From Deltaproteobacteria bacterium (lineage in GTDB: Bacteria; Desulfobacterota; DSM-4660; Desulfatiglandales; HGW-15): a stretch of 28,318 nucleotides of DNA. Each line of letters opens with the position of its first letter. Position 1 is the first letter of the stretch. Shown here one piece after another: positions 1 to 8,493 of the stretch. The stretch spans positions 1-28,318 of the forward strand of contig JAFGDF010000304.1 in NCBI GenBank assembly GCA_016932235.1. The letters are read 5' to 3'. The notes beneath the pieces were generated by a model that was not told the DNA's origin, made no database searches, and saw only the letters and a program-made list of their open reading frames with translations. The translations under genes and the position numbers were made by a program.

Positions 1-333
1 ATTCTATCCGCTTGATCTATCAAGCGCAACGAGGTTTTTCTTTTTTTTGATGGTGAATCGGGGGTGTTCCTGAAGCATTATCAAGGCGCCATCTGGCATT
101 CGACAGGCTCATGGCCCTGAGCGAAGTCGAAGGGCTGCGTTGCCCGCGATCGCTCCTCTCGTTCGACCTGGAGGCTCTCGACAAGCTTGCGGCGTTTTAC
201 GTATACGTCTCAGTCGTCGCTCCTTGGCGCCCTGCATCCGGCACCTTGCTGATGGCCAGGTTTACGCCAAAATCCAGCACCATTACTATATCGTCTTTTA
301 TTTGATGGTGTATTTTGGTATTCCTGTATATTA
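1..333. other. Gene-free stretch with repeat-like sequence
   Basis: I see no credible gene here. Short open frames exist (for example about 65 codons near 111-337) but they match no family, have no ribosome binding site and overlap each other. The only clear structure is the palindrome at 99-131. The GC-rich block at about 99-250 contrasts with the AT-rich DNA around it and looks like dispersed repetitive sequence rather than a gene. On the minus strand it can encode a 28-residue peptide ending near 190, which I do not consider a gene. Confidence 0.5.
99..131. repeat. REP-like imperfect palindrome
   Basis: The left arm TTCGACAGGCTCA (99-111) pairs with the right arm TGAGCGAAGTCGAA (118-131), with the loop TGGCCC between them. 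The arms are complementary except for an AG / TTC mismatch in the middle. This is the widespread 'TTCGACAGGCTCA...TGAGCGAAGTCGAA' type of repetitive extragenic palindrome, common between genes in many environmental bacterial genomes. That recognition is from memory. Its function here is unknown; it may be a transcript-end or nucleoid-binding element. Confidence 0.6.
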
Positions 334-362
334 TTGACACGGAATCGCGCATCTAATATACA
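334..362 (+). promoter_or_regulatory. Sigma70-type promoter for the metallophosphoesterase-rlmKL-dgkA operon
   Basis: A perfect -35 hexamer TTGACA (334-339) and a -10 hexamer TATACA (357-362) are separated by exactly 17 bp. Transcription would start near 369, giving a leader of about 27 nt before the ATG at 396. The ribosome binding site AAAGGA lies at about 382-387. Confidence 0.65.
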
Positions 363-395
363 TCTCGGCAGTATAATTAAAAAAGGATATAGGTG

Positions 396-1556
396 ATGTC
401 TAAATTTTTTCCATTTATGATTTTTTTATTTGTGTTTTTAAGTATATACGGATTTCTGCATTATTATTTCTACAGGACCTTAAAGAAGGCCGCGATTCTG
501 GGTACGTCCTGCAGCGTGCCCGTTATTATTATACTAGTACTACTTTTCATATCGCCTGTTTTATCAAGATTTTTATCGAGGACTGAAAGTACGGCTTTGA
601 TAACCGTTCTGGATTATATCGCTTATATCTGGATGGTCATGCTTTTTCTATTCTTTTCAATCCATATCCTGATCGATATTTATGGCCTGATAATAAGACT
701 CCAGACAGGGTTCCTGTCACAAGGTCTTTTAAAATTTATTCCCGGAAACGCTAAAAGTTTTCTTGCAACGATTGTCATGATTTTTGCGATTGTTTGCTAC
801 GGATCCTTTGAGGCGAGAGATATAAGAGTTGAAAGGATAGTGTTAGAAACTGATAAGTTGCCCCATGATGTCGAAAGGCTTGTCATCGTTCAGATAAGCG
901 ACACACATTTCAGCTCGATAAACAGTGTCGGGCTTGCTGAAAAGATAGCCCGGATCGTTAACGGTCTTAATCCAGATATCCTCCTATCCACCGGTGATAT
1001 TATCGAAAGAGGGATGAAGGAAAAGGCAAGAATCGCCGAGATATTCAGGGAGATAAGGACGGTATATGGAAAGTTTGCGGTCATGGGAAATCATGAATTT
1101 TTTACCGGAGAATCGGAATCTACATCATTCCTTGATAACGCCGGATTCAGGATGCTACGCAATGAAGGCACCACAGTAGAGGGTTTTTTGAACGTGGTAG
1201 GTGTTGATGACCCTGCAGGGAAAAGGACAGGTGTTTATCATGACATGATTCAGGAGAATGATTTACTGATGCGGTTTCATGGGAAGAATTTGACGATTCT
1301 TTTAAAGCATCAGCCCGTTATAGAGGATGGGAATCAAGGATATTTCGATCTTCAGTTATCAGGTCACACGCATAATGGACAGATATTTCCTTTCTCCCTT
1401 GTCGTTTCCATCTTTTACCGATATATGAAGGGGCTCCATAAGGTAGGAGAAGACACCTTTCTCTATGTCAGCAGTGGAACAGGGACATGGGGCCCTCCCA
1501 TCAGGTTTCTTGCTCCGCCTGAAATATCGGTGATAGAATATCAGAGAAAGACATAG
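396..1556 (+). CDS. Membrane-anchored calcineurin-like metallophosphoesterase
   Basis: 386 residues. The first ~140 residues form several hydrophobic membrane segments (about 5-25, 33-56, 65-98 and 122-136). The rest is a binuclear metallophosphoesterase domain with all signature blocks: D169-x-H171 (ISDTHF), GD at 200-201, GNHE at 231-234, H305 (LLKHQP) and GHTH at 323-326. This architecture matches the YkuE/YaeI family, members of which hydrolyse phosphoester bonds of lipid precursors such as UDP-diacylglucosamine. The actual substrate here is unknown. The ATG at 396 is preferred over the GTG at 393 because AAAGGA ends 8 nt before it. It is the first gene of a tight operon (3 nt to rlmKL). 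The catalytic domain probably sits on the cytoplasmic side or at the membrane surface. Confidence 0.85.
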   Translation: MSKFFPFMIFLFVFLSIYGFLHYYFYRTLKKAAILGTSCSVPVIIILVLLFISPVLSRFLSRTESTALITVLDYIAYIWMVMLFLFFSIHILIDIYGLIIRLQTGFLSQGLLKFIPGNAKSFLATIVMIFAIVCYGSFEARDIRVERIVLETDKLPHDVERLVIVQISDTHFSSINSVGLAEKIARIVNGLNPDILLSTGDIIERGMKEKARIAEIFREIRTVYGKFAVMGNHEFFTGESESTSFLDNAGFRMLRNEGTTVEGFLNVVGVDDPAGKRTGVYHDMIQENDLLMRFHGKNLTILLKHQPVIEDGNQGYFDLQLSGHTHNGQIFPFSLVVSIFYRYMKGLHKVGEDTFLYVSSGTGTWGPPIRFLAPPEISVIEYQRKT

Positions 1557-1559
1557 GCA

Positions 1560-3731
1560 ATGGTTGATCAAGGCAGGATATTTGTGGCTGTTTGCGCTTC
1601 AGGGCTGGAAGAATTACTGGCGAAAGAGATTTTGTCTTTTCAAGGTCGGATTATTCTCAATTCGCCTGGAGCGGTGACCTTTGAAGGAACCATTGAATCA
1701 GCTTATCGCGCATGCCTGTGGTCACGGTTTGCGTCACGAATACTGATGCGGTTAGCTGAATTTCCCGGGTCCGATACGGACAGCATCTATGGGAACGCAT
1801 CTGAAGTGGAATGGGCCAAACATCTCAGTGTCAACGGGAGCTTTTCGGTTGACTGTACATCAAGCCGTTCTTCAGTCGTAAATACAAAATACTGCGCCCT
1901 AAGGGTAAAGGATTCAATCGTTGACCAGTTTCGTGAGCGTTTTGGCAAACGCCCTTCTGTAAATTTAACGAGACCGGATGTAAGGATCCATCTCTATTTA
2001 AGTGACGAATCGACGGCCATCAGCCTGGATCTATCGGGCGAGAGTCTTCACAGAAGGGGATACAGGACAGAAGGTGGCGAGGCGCCCTTAAAGGAGTCGC
2101 TAGCCGCCGGTATTGTGGCACGGTCAGGTTGGAGCGGAGATGTTTCTTCATTTACGATTTTCTTGGATCCTATGTGCGGTTCAGGAACACTTCTTATTGA
2201 GGCCGCATTTATGTTTGGCGATATCGCTCCCGGTATAAAGAGAGAATACTTTGGCTTTTTAGGGTGGCTGGGTCATGAAAAGAAGATTTGGGAAAGATTA
2301 ATACTTGAGGCACATAAGCGTAAACAGACGGGGATGACCCGGAAATGGCCCAGGATTATCGGTTATGATGCCAGTAGTGAGGCTGTGAATATGGCGAGTG
2401 GAAATATTGAGAAAGCGGGTTTAAAAGGGTTTATTCATGTGGAGCGCAAGGAACTGGCGTATCTGCATAATCCTTTTTCAGTAACAGCGAACAGACAAAG
2501 ACCGCTAGGATTAATGGTTGCCAACCCACCCTATGGAGAAAGGCTGGGGAGCATCAATGCTGCCAGATACCTGTATCGTTGTCTGAACAGGAAAATAAAG
2601 GATGGTTTCAATGGATGGAGGCTATCTGTTTTCTCATCACATTCGGAGTTTATTGATGAAATAGATATGATCCCTGTCTCTCGTTTAAAGTTATATAACG
2701 GACCCATAGCCTGTCATCTAAGGATTTTTGATATCCCCCTGGCACCTGACAGCGGCGGCGGTTATGCACGGTTTAGTCCGGCCATCAAGGAAAACACAAT
2801 ATCGACCGATTTTTCCAACAGATTAAGAAAGAATCTCAGGCATTTAAAAAAATGGGCACAGAGAGAAGCAATATCATGCTTCCGGCTGTACGACCGTGAT
2901 ATCCCTGAATACAATGTCACCATCGATGTCTATGAAAAATGGATTCTCGTTCAGGAATATACGCCGCCGAGGGGTGTTGATCCGGAAAAGGCTAATGCGC
3001 GTTTTAAACAGTCGGTATCGGAGACCATGGATGTTCTGGGTGTGCCCCGAAGAATGATATTTACCAAGCGGAGGTCCCGACAAAAGGGAAATTTCCAATA
3101 TCAGAAACTCAACCGGAAAGGAAAATTTAAAGAGGTAAGGGAATATAACTGCAGGTTCCTGGTGAATTTTACGGACTATATCGATACCGGTCTATTCCTG
3201 GACCACAGGATTGTTCGCCGCATGATCCAGGAGATGGCCGGGAAAAAGCGTTTTCTAAATCTATATGGCTATACGGGAAGCGCAACAGTAAACGCGGCCC
3301 TGGGAGGAGCAAGGAGTTCAGTCACTGTGGACCATTCTCCTGTTTACCTGGAATGGGCAAGGGATAATTTGGCATTAAACGGTTTTAGTGATATAAATCA
3401 TAAGATGGTTCGATCTGATTGTATGACGTGGCTGTCTGATGCGAAAGAGCGTTTTGATATTATTTTCGCTGATCCTCCCACTTATTCCAACAGGAGAGTG
3501 AAAAAATGTACCTTTGATGTTCAGAGAGATCATGCCGCGTTGATAAAAATGGCCATGAGAAGGCTTGAGCCAGGTGGGTTGATGATCTTTTCAACTAATT
3601 TTCGGCGTTTCAGGCCGGATGTTGAATCTTTAAAAGAGTTTCACCTGGAAGATTTCAGCCACGCAAGCATTCCGCCGGACTTTTCAAGAAGACCTGCCGT
3701 GCATTACTGCTGGAACATAAGGCATAAATAA
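1560..3731 (+). CDS. rlmL: Bifunctional 23S rRNA methyltransferase RlmKL (m2G2445 and m7G2069)
   Basis: 723 residues, close to the ~700-residue E. coli RlmL. Order of parts: an N-terminal ferredoxin-like/THUMP RNA-binding region (about 1-160); the RlmL methyltransferase with SAM motif DPMCGSGTL (203-211) and the N2-guanine motif NPPYGER (322-328); then a second Rossmann methyltransferase, RlmK, with a SAM loop (FLNLYGYTGSATV) and the catalytic-type motif DPPTYSN (638-644). By family knowledge the N half makes m2G2445 and the C half m7G2069 in helix 74 of 23S rRNA. Both halves look intact. It starts 3 nt after the preceding stop, so it is probably translationally coupled. The fused form is typical of proteobacteria. 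Confidence 0.93.
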   Translation: MVDQGRIFVAVCASGLEELLAKEILSFQGRIILNSPGAVTFEGTIESAYRACLWSRFASRILMRLAEFPGSDTDSIYGNASEVEWAKHLSVNGSFSVDCTSSRSSVVNTKYCALRVKDSIVDQFRERFGKRPSVNLTRPDVRIHLYLSDESTAISLDLSGESLHRRGYRTEGGEAPLKESLAAGIVARSGWSGDVSSFTIFLDPMCGSGTLLIEAAFMFGDIAPGIKREYFGFLGWLGHEKKIWERLILEAHKRKQTGMTRKWPRIIGYDASSEAVNMASGNIEKAGLKGFIHVERKELAYLHNPFSVTANRQRPLGLMVANPPYGERLGSINAARYLYRCLNRKIKDGFNGWRLSVFSSHSEFIDEIDMIPVSRLKLYNGPIACHLRIFDIPLAPDSGGGYARFSPAIKENTISTDFSNRLRKNLRHLKKWAQREAISCFRLYDRDIPEYNVTIDVYEKWILVQEYTPPRGVDPEKANARFKQSVSETMDVLGVPRRMIFTKRRSRQKGNFQYQKLNRKGKFKEVREYNCRFLVNFTDYIDTGLFLDHRIVRRMIQEMAGKKRFLNLYGYTGSATVNAALGGARSSVTVDHSPVYLEWARDNLALNGFSDINHKMVRSDCMTWLSDAKERFDIIFADPPTYSNRRVKKCTFDVQRDHAALIKMAMRRLEPGGLMIFSTNFRRFRPDVESLKEFHLEDFSHASIPPDFSRRPAVHYCWNIRHK

Positions 3732-3756
3732 TAGGCTTAAACAGGAAGATTGAACT

Positions 3757-4125
3757 ATGAAAAGATTAAAAGGCATCAGACGTCTCGTAAAGGCCTTTGA
3801 ATATTCGATATCAGGTTTAAAGGCCGCCTGGGAGAATGAGGAGGCGTTCCGGCTGGAGGTTTTTCTCTCCGTTCCGATTATCGCGGCAGGTTTATGGCTG
3901 GGAGGAACCGGGACACAGCGGGCGCTTTTAATCGGGATATGGTTTACGGTGCTTATAACTGAACTTATCAACTCTGCTATAGAGAGCATTATTGACAGAA
4001 TAGGTTCTAATAACCACATTCTGTCTGGCAGGGCAAAGGATTTAGGATCAGCGGCGGTCCTGGTCAGCATATGCGCGTGTTTCATTGTATGGGGAATAGT
4101 GGCCTGGGAGAGATTAATGAATTAG
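3757..4125 (+). CDS. dgkA: Diacylglycerol kinase (prokaryotic DgkA family)
   Basis: 122 residues, the same length as E. coli DgkA, and the key residues fall at the same numbers: E28, E69, N72, E76 and D80 (motif ELINSAIESIID) plus K94-D95 (GRAKD). It phosphorylates diacylglycerol, or possibly undecaprenol as in some bacteria, with ATP in the inner membrane. Three membrane helices are visible (about 34-50, 55-74 and 98-117). A ribosome binding site (AGGAAG) precedes the ATG, 25 nt after rlmKL, so it is the last gene of that operon. Which lipid it phosphorylates cannot be decided from sequence alone. Confidence 0.9.
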   Translation: MKRLKGIRRLVKAFEYSISGLKAAWENEEAFRLEVFLSVPIIAAGLWLGGTGTQRALLIGIWFTVLITELINSAIESIIDRIGSNNHILSGRAKDLGSAAVLVSICACFIVWGIVAWERLMN

Positions 4126-4147
4126 GCCATTTTAATTAATATTTTTC

Positions 4148-4176
4148 TCGACGCATCATTCTCTTTTCCTTATACT
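4148..4176 (+). promoter_or_regulatory. Candidate sigma70 promoter for lepA-hemW
   Basis: In the 104-bp gap between dgkA and lepA, a weak -35 (TCGACG, 4148-4153) and a -10 TATACT (4171-4176) lie 17 bp apart. The -10 is good and the -35 matches only partly. The expected start site is near 4183, giving a leader of about 45 nt. The AT-rich surroundings also fit a promoter. Confidence 0.4.
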
Positions 4177-4229
4177 CTCACCCTTAATTGAAAAGATAAT
4201 CAAACCTCTTAATAAAAGAATCGCATTAA

Positions 4230-6026
4230 ATGATAAACATACGCAATTTTAGCATAATAGCCCATATTGACCATGGTAAATCAACGCTTGCCGATCGTTT
4301 AATCCAGAAGGTTGGGCTGGTGGATGACCGCCAGTTTCGTGATCAGATTCTGGACAATATGGATATTGAACGGGAGAGAGGAATAACCATAAAGAGCCAG
4401 GCGGTTACATTGCCATATACAAACAGAAACGGAGAGGAATTTGAATTAAACCTCATTGATACGCCAGGTCATGTTGATTTTTCCTACGAAGTTTCGCGGG
4501 CGCTAGTATCCTGTGAGGGGGTTCTCCTTGTGATAGATGCCTCTCAGGGTGTGGAAGCCCAGACGGTCGCTAATCTTTACGCCGCGATGGAGCATGATCT
4601 TGAGATTATTCCTGTTATAAATAAGATTGATCTCCCTTCCGCTGATGTGGAGATGGTAAAAGAACAGATAGAGGTTGATCTGGGGCTTGACTCCGATTTG
4701 GCTATACTATGTTCGGCCAAGGAGGGTATCGGGATTGAAGAGGTTCTTGAGGCCATCACGAAGTGGATACCGTCTCCCAGCGGTGATCTGGAAGGGCCTT
4801 TGTCCGCTTTGATATTTGATGCAAGCTATGATTCCTTCCGGGGCACGATAGTGAGCTGCAGGGTTTTTACGGGAACCCTAACAGTCGGTGATTCTATAAG
4901 GCTTATGTCAAATAAGGCGACCTATAAGGTGGAGGAGGTCGGTGTATTCAGGCTGGGAAGAGAACCCAGGAAACGGCTGTCCGCCGGAGAAGTGGGATAT
5001 ATCATCGCAGGCATCAAGCGGGTGAGAGACACGAGGGTCGGTGATACGATAACTCTCGATTCCAATCCTGCGGAAAAGCCCCTGCCGGGGTTCAGGAGGA
5101 TAAAACCTGTTGTTTTTTCATCGATATATCCAATTTCAACCGAAGACTACGGCGCATTGTCGGAAGCCCTGGAAAAATACATCCTGAATGATTCCGCGCT
5201 TATTTACCAGAAGGATTCTTCTGCAGCCCTCGGGCTGGGATTCAGGTGTGGATTTTTGGGTCTTTTACACCTTGAGATAGTCCAGGAAAGGCTGGAAAGG
5301 GAATTCGGTCAGTCGATTCTGATGACCGTCCCGACAGTGGAGTACCGTTTTAAACTGAACAACGGGGAGGTTGTGAGCATAGATAACCCTCTATATTACC
5401 CGGATCCGACTACCATTGAAAAGTCCATGGAGCCTTTTATAAGAACAAGCATCCTTATCCCGGAAAGATATATGGGCACTGTAATGGAGTTATGTCTCGA
5501 AAGAAGGGGTGATAATTCCAGGTTCAGCTATCCCACTCCGGGGAGGATTGAGATACAGTTTGATATGCCCCTGTCTGAGGTGCTTTATGATTTTTATGAC
5601 CGTTTAAAGACCGTCACACAGGGTTACGGCTCATTTGACTACGAACTGATTGATTACAGGGAGAGCGATCTGGTAAAGCTGGATATACTTGTCAATTCCG
5701 AGAGGGTGGATGCTCTTTCACAGATAGTGCATAAAGACCGGGCAAGGGCAAGGGCCGTGCACGCGTGTGAAAGGCTCAAGGAAGAGATTCCGCGGCACAT
5801 GTTCAAGATTCCCATCCAGGGCGCGGTTGGGGGCAATATAATAGCCAGGTCCACGATTTCACCGTTCAGAAAGGATGTCACCGCGAAGTGTTATGGCGGT
5901 GATATTACAAGGAAAAGGAAGCTGCTGGAAAAGCAGAAGAAGGGAAAGAAACGGATGAAGATGATCGGATCTGTGGCTATTCCGCAAAACGCTTTTGTGG
6001 CTGTCTTTAAATCGGAGAATAAATAG
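4230..6026 (+). CDS. lepA: Elongation factor 4 (LepA), back-translocating ribosomal GTPase
   Basis: 598 residues, the standard length for LepA. GTPase motifs are all present: G1 AHIDHGKST (11-19), the switch I region ERGITI (49-54), G3 DTPGH (77-81) and G4 NKID (131-134). Domain II, the EF-G-like domains III and V, and the LepA-specific lysine-rich C-terminal domain (ending ...MIGSVAIPQNAF) follow in the usual order. It acts on stalled or mis-translocated ribosomes in the cytoplasm. No strong Shine-Dalgarno is visible before the ATG, but the start matches the family N-terminus (NIRNFSIIAHIDHGKST). hemW follows after 10 nt. Confidence 0.97.
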   Translation: MINIRNFSIIAHIDHGKSTLADRLIQKVGLVDDRQFRDQILDNMDIERERGITIKSQAVTLPYTNRNGEEFELNLIDTPGHVDFSYEVSRALVSCEGVLLVIDASQGVEAQTVANLYAAMEHDLEIIPVINKIDLPSADVEMVKEQIEVDLGLDSDLAILCSAKEGIGIEEVLEAITKWIPSPSGDLEGPLSALIFDASYDSFRGTIVSCRVFTGTLTVGDSIRLMSNKATYKVEEVGVFRLGREPRKRLSAGEVGYIIAGIKRVRDTRVGDTITLDSNPAEKPLPGFRRIKPVVFSSIYPISTEDYGALSEALEKYILNDSALIYQKDSSAALGLGFRCGFLGLLHLEIVQERLEREFGQSILMTVPTVEYRFKLNNGEVVSIDNPLYYPDPTTIEKSMEPFIRTSILIPERYMGTVMELCLERRGDNSRFSYPTPGRIEIQFDMPLSEVLYDFYDRLKTVTQGYGSFDYELIDYRESDLVKLDILVNSERVDALSQIVHKDRARARAVHACERLKEEIPRHMFKIPIQGAVGGNIIARSTISPFRKDVTAKCYGGDITRKRKLLEKQKKGKKRMKMIGSVAIPQNAFVAVFKSENK

Positions 6027-6036
6027 GTACTTTTTT

Positions 6037-7146
6037 ATGAATCCCGGCCTTTATATTCATGTCCCCTTTTGCGGGTCTAAATGCCCTTACTGCGGCTTTT
6101 ATTCAATAGCCTCCCATTCCCTTATCACCAGATGGATGAAAGCCATTAAAAGAGAGATATCCTATTATAGGGGCAGTTTTGGAGAATTTGACAGCCTGTA
6201 TCTTGGAGGTGGAACACCATCTTTTTTAGAGATAAAGGATATTGGAGACATAATGGATCATCTTTCCAGGAGTTTCCGTTTCACCGGTGGGACTGAAATA
6301 ACACTTGAGGCGAATCCGGGAGACATATCAAAGGATAAGGTTCGAGCTTTCAAATCTATCGGCTTTAACAGGATCAACCTGGGAGTGCAGTCCTTTGATG
6401 ATCGGGAACTGACCTTTCTGGGAAGAAGGCACAGCGCTGAAGAGGCTGAAAGATCCATAAATTGTCTGCGGTCAGAAGGTTTTGATAATGTCGGCGTGGA
6501 TCTGATCTATGGTGTGGAAGGGCAGTCCATTCGGGACTGGTCAAAAAGCCTCGATAAGACGGTGTCATTTAAGCCTGAGCATATTTCCTGTTACCAGTTG
6601 AATATTGAGATGAAGACCCCTTTCTGGAAAAAGAGGGAGAGGGGTGGGTTAAAAGACCTGAGTGAAGAAGAAGAGGTGGAATTTTTTAATTTTACCTCCG
6701 GATTTCTTGAGAGGAAAGGTTATATCCATTACGAGATCTCAAATTTTGCCAGGAATGAGTCATTCATGTCCCGCCATAACTGCAAGTACTGGTCACATGA
6801 GCCGTATCTGGGTCTTGGACCGTCCGCACACTCCTTTTCAGAAAGAGATCGCTGGTGGAACTTTTCCTCCATTAGGAGATATTGTGATGCGATTGAGAAG
6901 GGTGAGGCGCCTATAGAAGGGAGGGAGGTTCTGACGGATGAACAAATAGCCCTCGAGACGCTGTCCCTTGGCTTCAGGACACGAAAAGGTTTTGAGAAAG
7001 AAGCCGTGCGCCATCTGCCCGGGTCGGACGATATCCTGAGCAAACTTCAGGATTCGAACCTTGCCCGGGTGGAGAAAGACAGGATCATCCCAACCAGAAA
7101 GGGCTTTCTGGTGGCCGACAGCCTTCCCCTGATGTTTTTTAAATAA
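6037..7146 (+). CDS. hemW: HemW-like radical SAM heme chaperone (HemN-type family)
   Basis: 369 residues from the ATG at 6037. The open frame extends 14 codons further upstream into lepA, but the family consensus starts at GLYIHVPFC, so the later ATG is chosen. The radical SAM cluster C12-x3-C16-x2-C19 (CGSKCPYC) is intact, followed by the SAM-binding GGGTPS at 57-62. A HemN C-terminal domain is present, including the LGLGPSAHSF block typical of HemW. HemW proteins bind heme and deliver it to respiratory proteins; they lack the extra cysteine of true HemN. Older annotations call this oxygen-independent coproporphyrinogen III oxidase. The lepA-hemW pairing occurs in many bacteria and suggests co-transcription. 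Confidence 0.88.
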   Translation: MNPGLYIHVPFCGSKCPYCGFYSIASHSLITRWMKAIKREISYYRGSFGEFDSLYLGGGTPSFLEIKDIGDIMDHLSRSFRFTGGTEITLEANPGDISKDKVRAFKSIGFNRINLGVQSFDDRELTFLGRRHSAEEAERSINCLRSEGFDNVGVDLIYGVEGQSIRDWSKSLDKTVSFKPEHISCYQLNIEMKTPFWKKRERGGLKDLSEEEEVEFFNFTSGFLERKGYIHYEISNFARNESFMSRHNCKYWSHEPYLGLGPSAHSFSERDRWWNFSSIRRYCDAIEKGEAPIEGREVLTDEQIALETLSLGFRTRKGFEKEAVRHLPGSDDILSKLQDSNLARVEKDRIIPTRKGFLVADSLPLMFFK

Positions 7147-7203
7147 AAAATTCGCGGCTCATACCAGCCTTTTCCGGTTAGAAAATTGCAGTTGAAGAAA
7201 AAT

Positions 7204-7587
7204 ATGGAGCCCTTTAAAGAGAAGATCGCACGGGTAGTCAGTGAGGAAGTGGCGGTTATGCCATACAATCCTCTATGGCCGGTCTGATTTGAGCAGGAAC
7301 GGCTTCATTTGCTGTCATGCTTGCCCGTTGACCTGATAGGGAGGATAGAACACTTTGGCAGCACGGCTGTACCCGGTCTCTTATCAAAACCCATCGTGGA
7401 TATTTTAGTTGAGGTAACCAGCCTGGATGAGACCAAAAAGAGAATCGTCCAGATCCTTGAAGCGCAGGGGTATGATTATTTCTGGCGTCCGTCGTGGGGC
7501 GATGATACACCGCCGTTTTATGCCTGGTTTATAAAATGTGACCAGCGGAAAAGCTCTTTGGCGTGTTATTTTAGCCGTTCGCTTTAA
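7204..7587 (+). pseudogene. Degenerate GrpB-family (nucleotidyltransferase-fold) gene
   Basis: Reading from the ATG at 7204 gives the GrpB start (PYNPLWPV), then an in-frame TGA at 7285-7287, then straight continuation in the same frame with FEQERLHLL and the hallmark IEHFGSTAVPGL...KPIVDILVEV. After FYAWFIK the sequence diverges and stops at 7587. The HIHM-type C-terminal block normally present in GrpB proteins is missing. The gene therefore has an internal stop and a truncated end, about 127 codons against ~165-180 in the family. GrpB proteins are poorly characterised and related to nucleotidyltransferases. No product is expected unless the TGA is read through. Confidence 0.75.
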
Positions 7588-7635
7588 AATAATATTCATA
7601 TATGGTATAAGGAAATAAATTTGAGGAGGAATAAA

Positions 7636-7842
7636 ATGAAAGAATTTAGTGTAATAATAGAGAAAGATAAAGATGGTTATTTTGTCGCCTCTGTTCCTGC
7701 TCTCCGCGGGTGCCATACGCAGGCCAAATCGCTTGATACCCTAATGAAGAGAATAAAAGAAGCAATTGAGCTTTGCCTTGAGGTGGAAAAACCAATAGCC
7801 ATTGAATTTATCGGTGTCCAAAAAGTGGCAATAAACGCATGA
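7636..7842 (+). CDS. hicB: HicB-type antitoxin (short form)
   Basis: 68 residues with the partial RNase-H-like HicB fold: FSVIIEKDKDGYFVASVPALRGCHTQ, written here as the blocks FSVIIEKD, GYFVASVPAL and GCHTQ, then an amphipathic helix (SLDTLMKRIKEAIELCLE). It would bind and block the HicA ribonuclease next door. It lacks the C-terminal ribbon-helix-helix or HTH DNA-binding domain of longer HicBs, so self-regulation by DNA binding is less certain. A strong ribosome binding site (GAGGAGGA, 7623-7630) fixes the ATG at 7636. The stop overlaps the hicA start (ATGA), indicating translational coupling. Confidence 0.87.
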   Translation: MKEFSVIIEKDKDGYFVASVPALRGCHTQAKSLDTLMKRIKEAIELCLEVEKPIAIEFIGVQKVAINA

Positions 7843-8063
7843 CCGCATTTCCATCAATAACCGGCATCAATCTCATCCGGGCACTCCGAAAATTCGGGTT
7901 CGAAGTAATACGTAAAAAAGGCAGCCATCATTTCCTACAACACAAAGACGGTCGATGCACAGTTGTTCCAATACACAGAGGAGAGACAATTGGGCGAGGT
8001 CTTCTTGTCCAGATCTTACGAGATTGTGAAATCACTAAGGACGAACTGCAGAAAAAACTTTAA
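7839..8063 (+). CDS. hicA: HicA-type mRNA interferase toxin
   Basis: 74 residues, a complete HicA double-stranded-RNA-binding-like fold. Visible family blocks: LIRALRKFGFEVIRKKGSHH with the catalytic-type histidine in GSHHF (H30/H31), then VVPIHRGETIGRGLL and ILRDCEITKDEL. HicA toxins cleave mRNA and tmRNA independently of translation. The gene overlaps hicB by 4 nt. Antitoxin before toxin is the reverse of the classical hicA-hicB order but is common among short HicB types. The pair sits in an accessory patch beside a broken gene and a dispersed repeat, which fits horizontal acquisition. Confidence 0.9.
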   Translation: MTAFPSITGINLIRALRKFGFEVIRKKGSHHFLQHKDGRCTVVPIHRGETIGRGLLVQILRDCEITKDELQKKL

Positions 8064-8205
8064 GCGAACCAGCCCTTTAACCGGCGATCCTTCTGCGGAT
8101 AGTGATGGAATAAAAGGCGCTTTATAGCATAGAAGGATACGCCGAATTCGCCAGGAAACGGAAGAAGCTTTTCCCCGCGATATGGTAAGGAGACATTGCC
8201 AGAAA

Positions 8206-8493
8206 TTATTTCTTCTTCGATACCAGCCTGTCAAATTCCTCTATTTCAACGGCCGGAGATGTTGAAAAGCTTATACCTGTAAGCCTGCTCAGCTCGACCG
8301 ATGTCTTCATAGCATTTTTCGCGTCAGGAAAATCCAGGGTAAATACAAGATCATATCTGCCCATCACCGCATACATGGATACCACCTTGCCCTTGTTTTT
8401 TTTAATAATTTTGACCGCCTTATCAGTCCTTTCAGCGCTTACGGCTTTCAGCGCCTCTGTGGAATACTTTCCGAACATCATGAATTTAGACAT
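8206..8493 (-). CDS. GYD-domain protein of unknown function
   Basis: 95 residues, matching the small GYD family: a short N-terminal strand (MFGKYS), a helix (AVSAERTDKAVKIIKKN), then VVSMYAVMGRYDLVFTLDFP, in which GRYD is the family-naming position, and a C-terminal helix. These are ferredoxin-like alpha/beta proteins often found near metabolic genes; no biochemical function is established. A clear ribosome binding site (AAAGGAGAG) lies 7 nt before the ATG. It is transcribed toward hicA (gap 142 nt) and away from the gene-poor region. It appears to be a single-gene unit. Confidence 0.8.
   Translation of the reverse strand: MSKFMMFGKYSTEALKAVSAERTDKAVKIIKKNKGKVVSMYAVMGRYDLVFTLDFPDAKNAMKTSVELSRLTGISFSTSPAVEIEEFDRLVSKKK

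Noticed and set aside
7285..7287. In-frame TGA in the grpB-like gene as a selenocysteine codon
   Set aside because: Intact GrpB homologues have no catalytic Cys at this place as far as I know, no SECIS-like hairpin is evident just downstream, and the C-terminus is also damaged.
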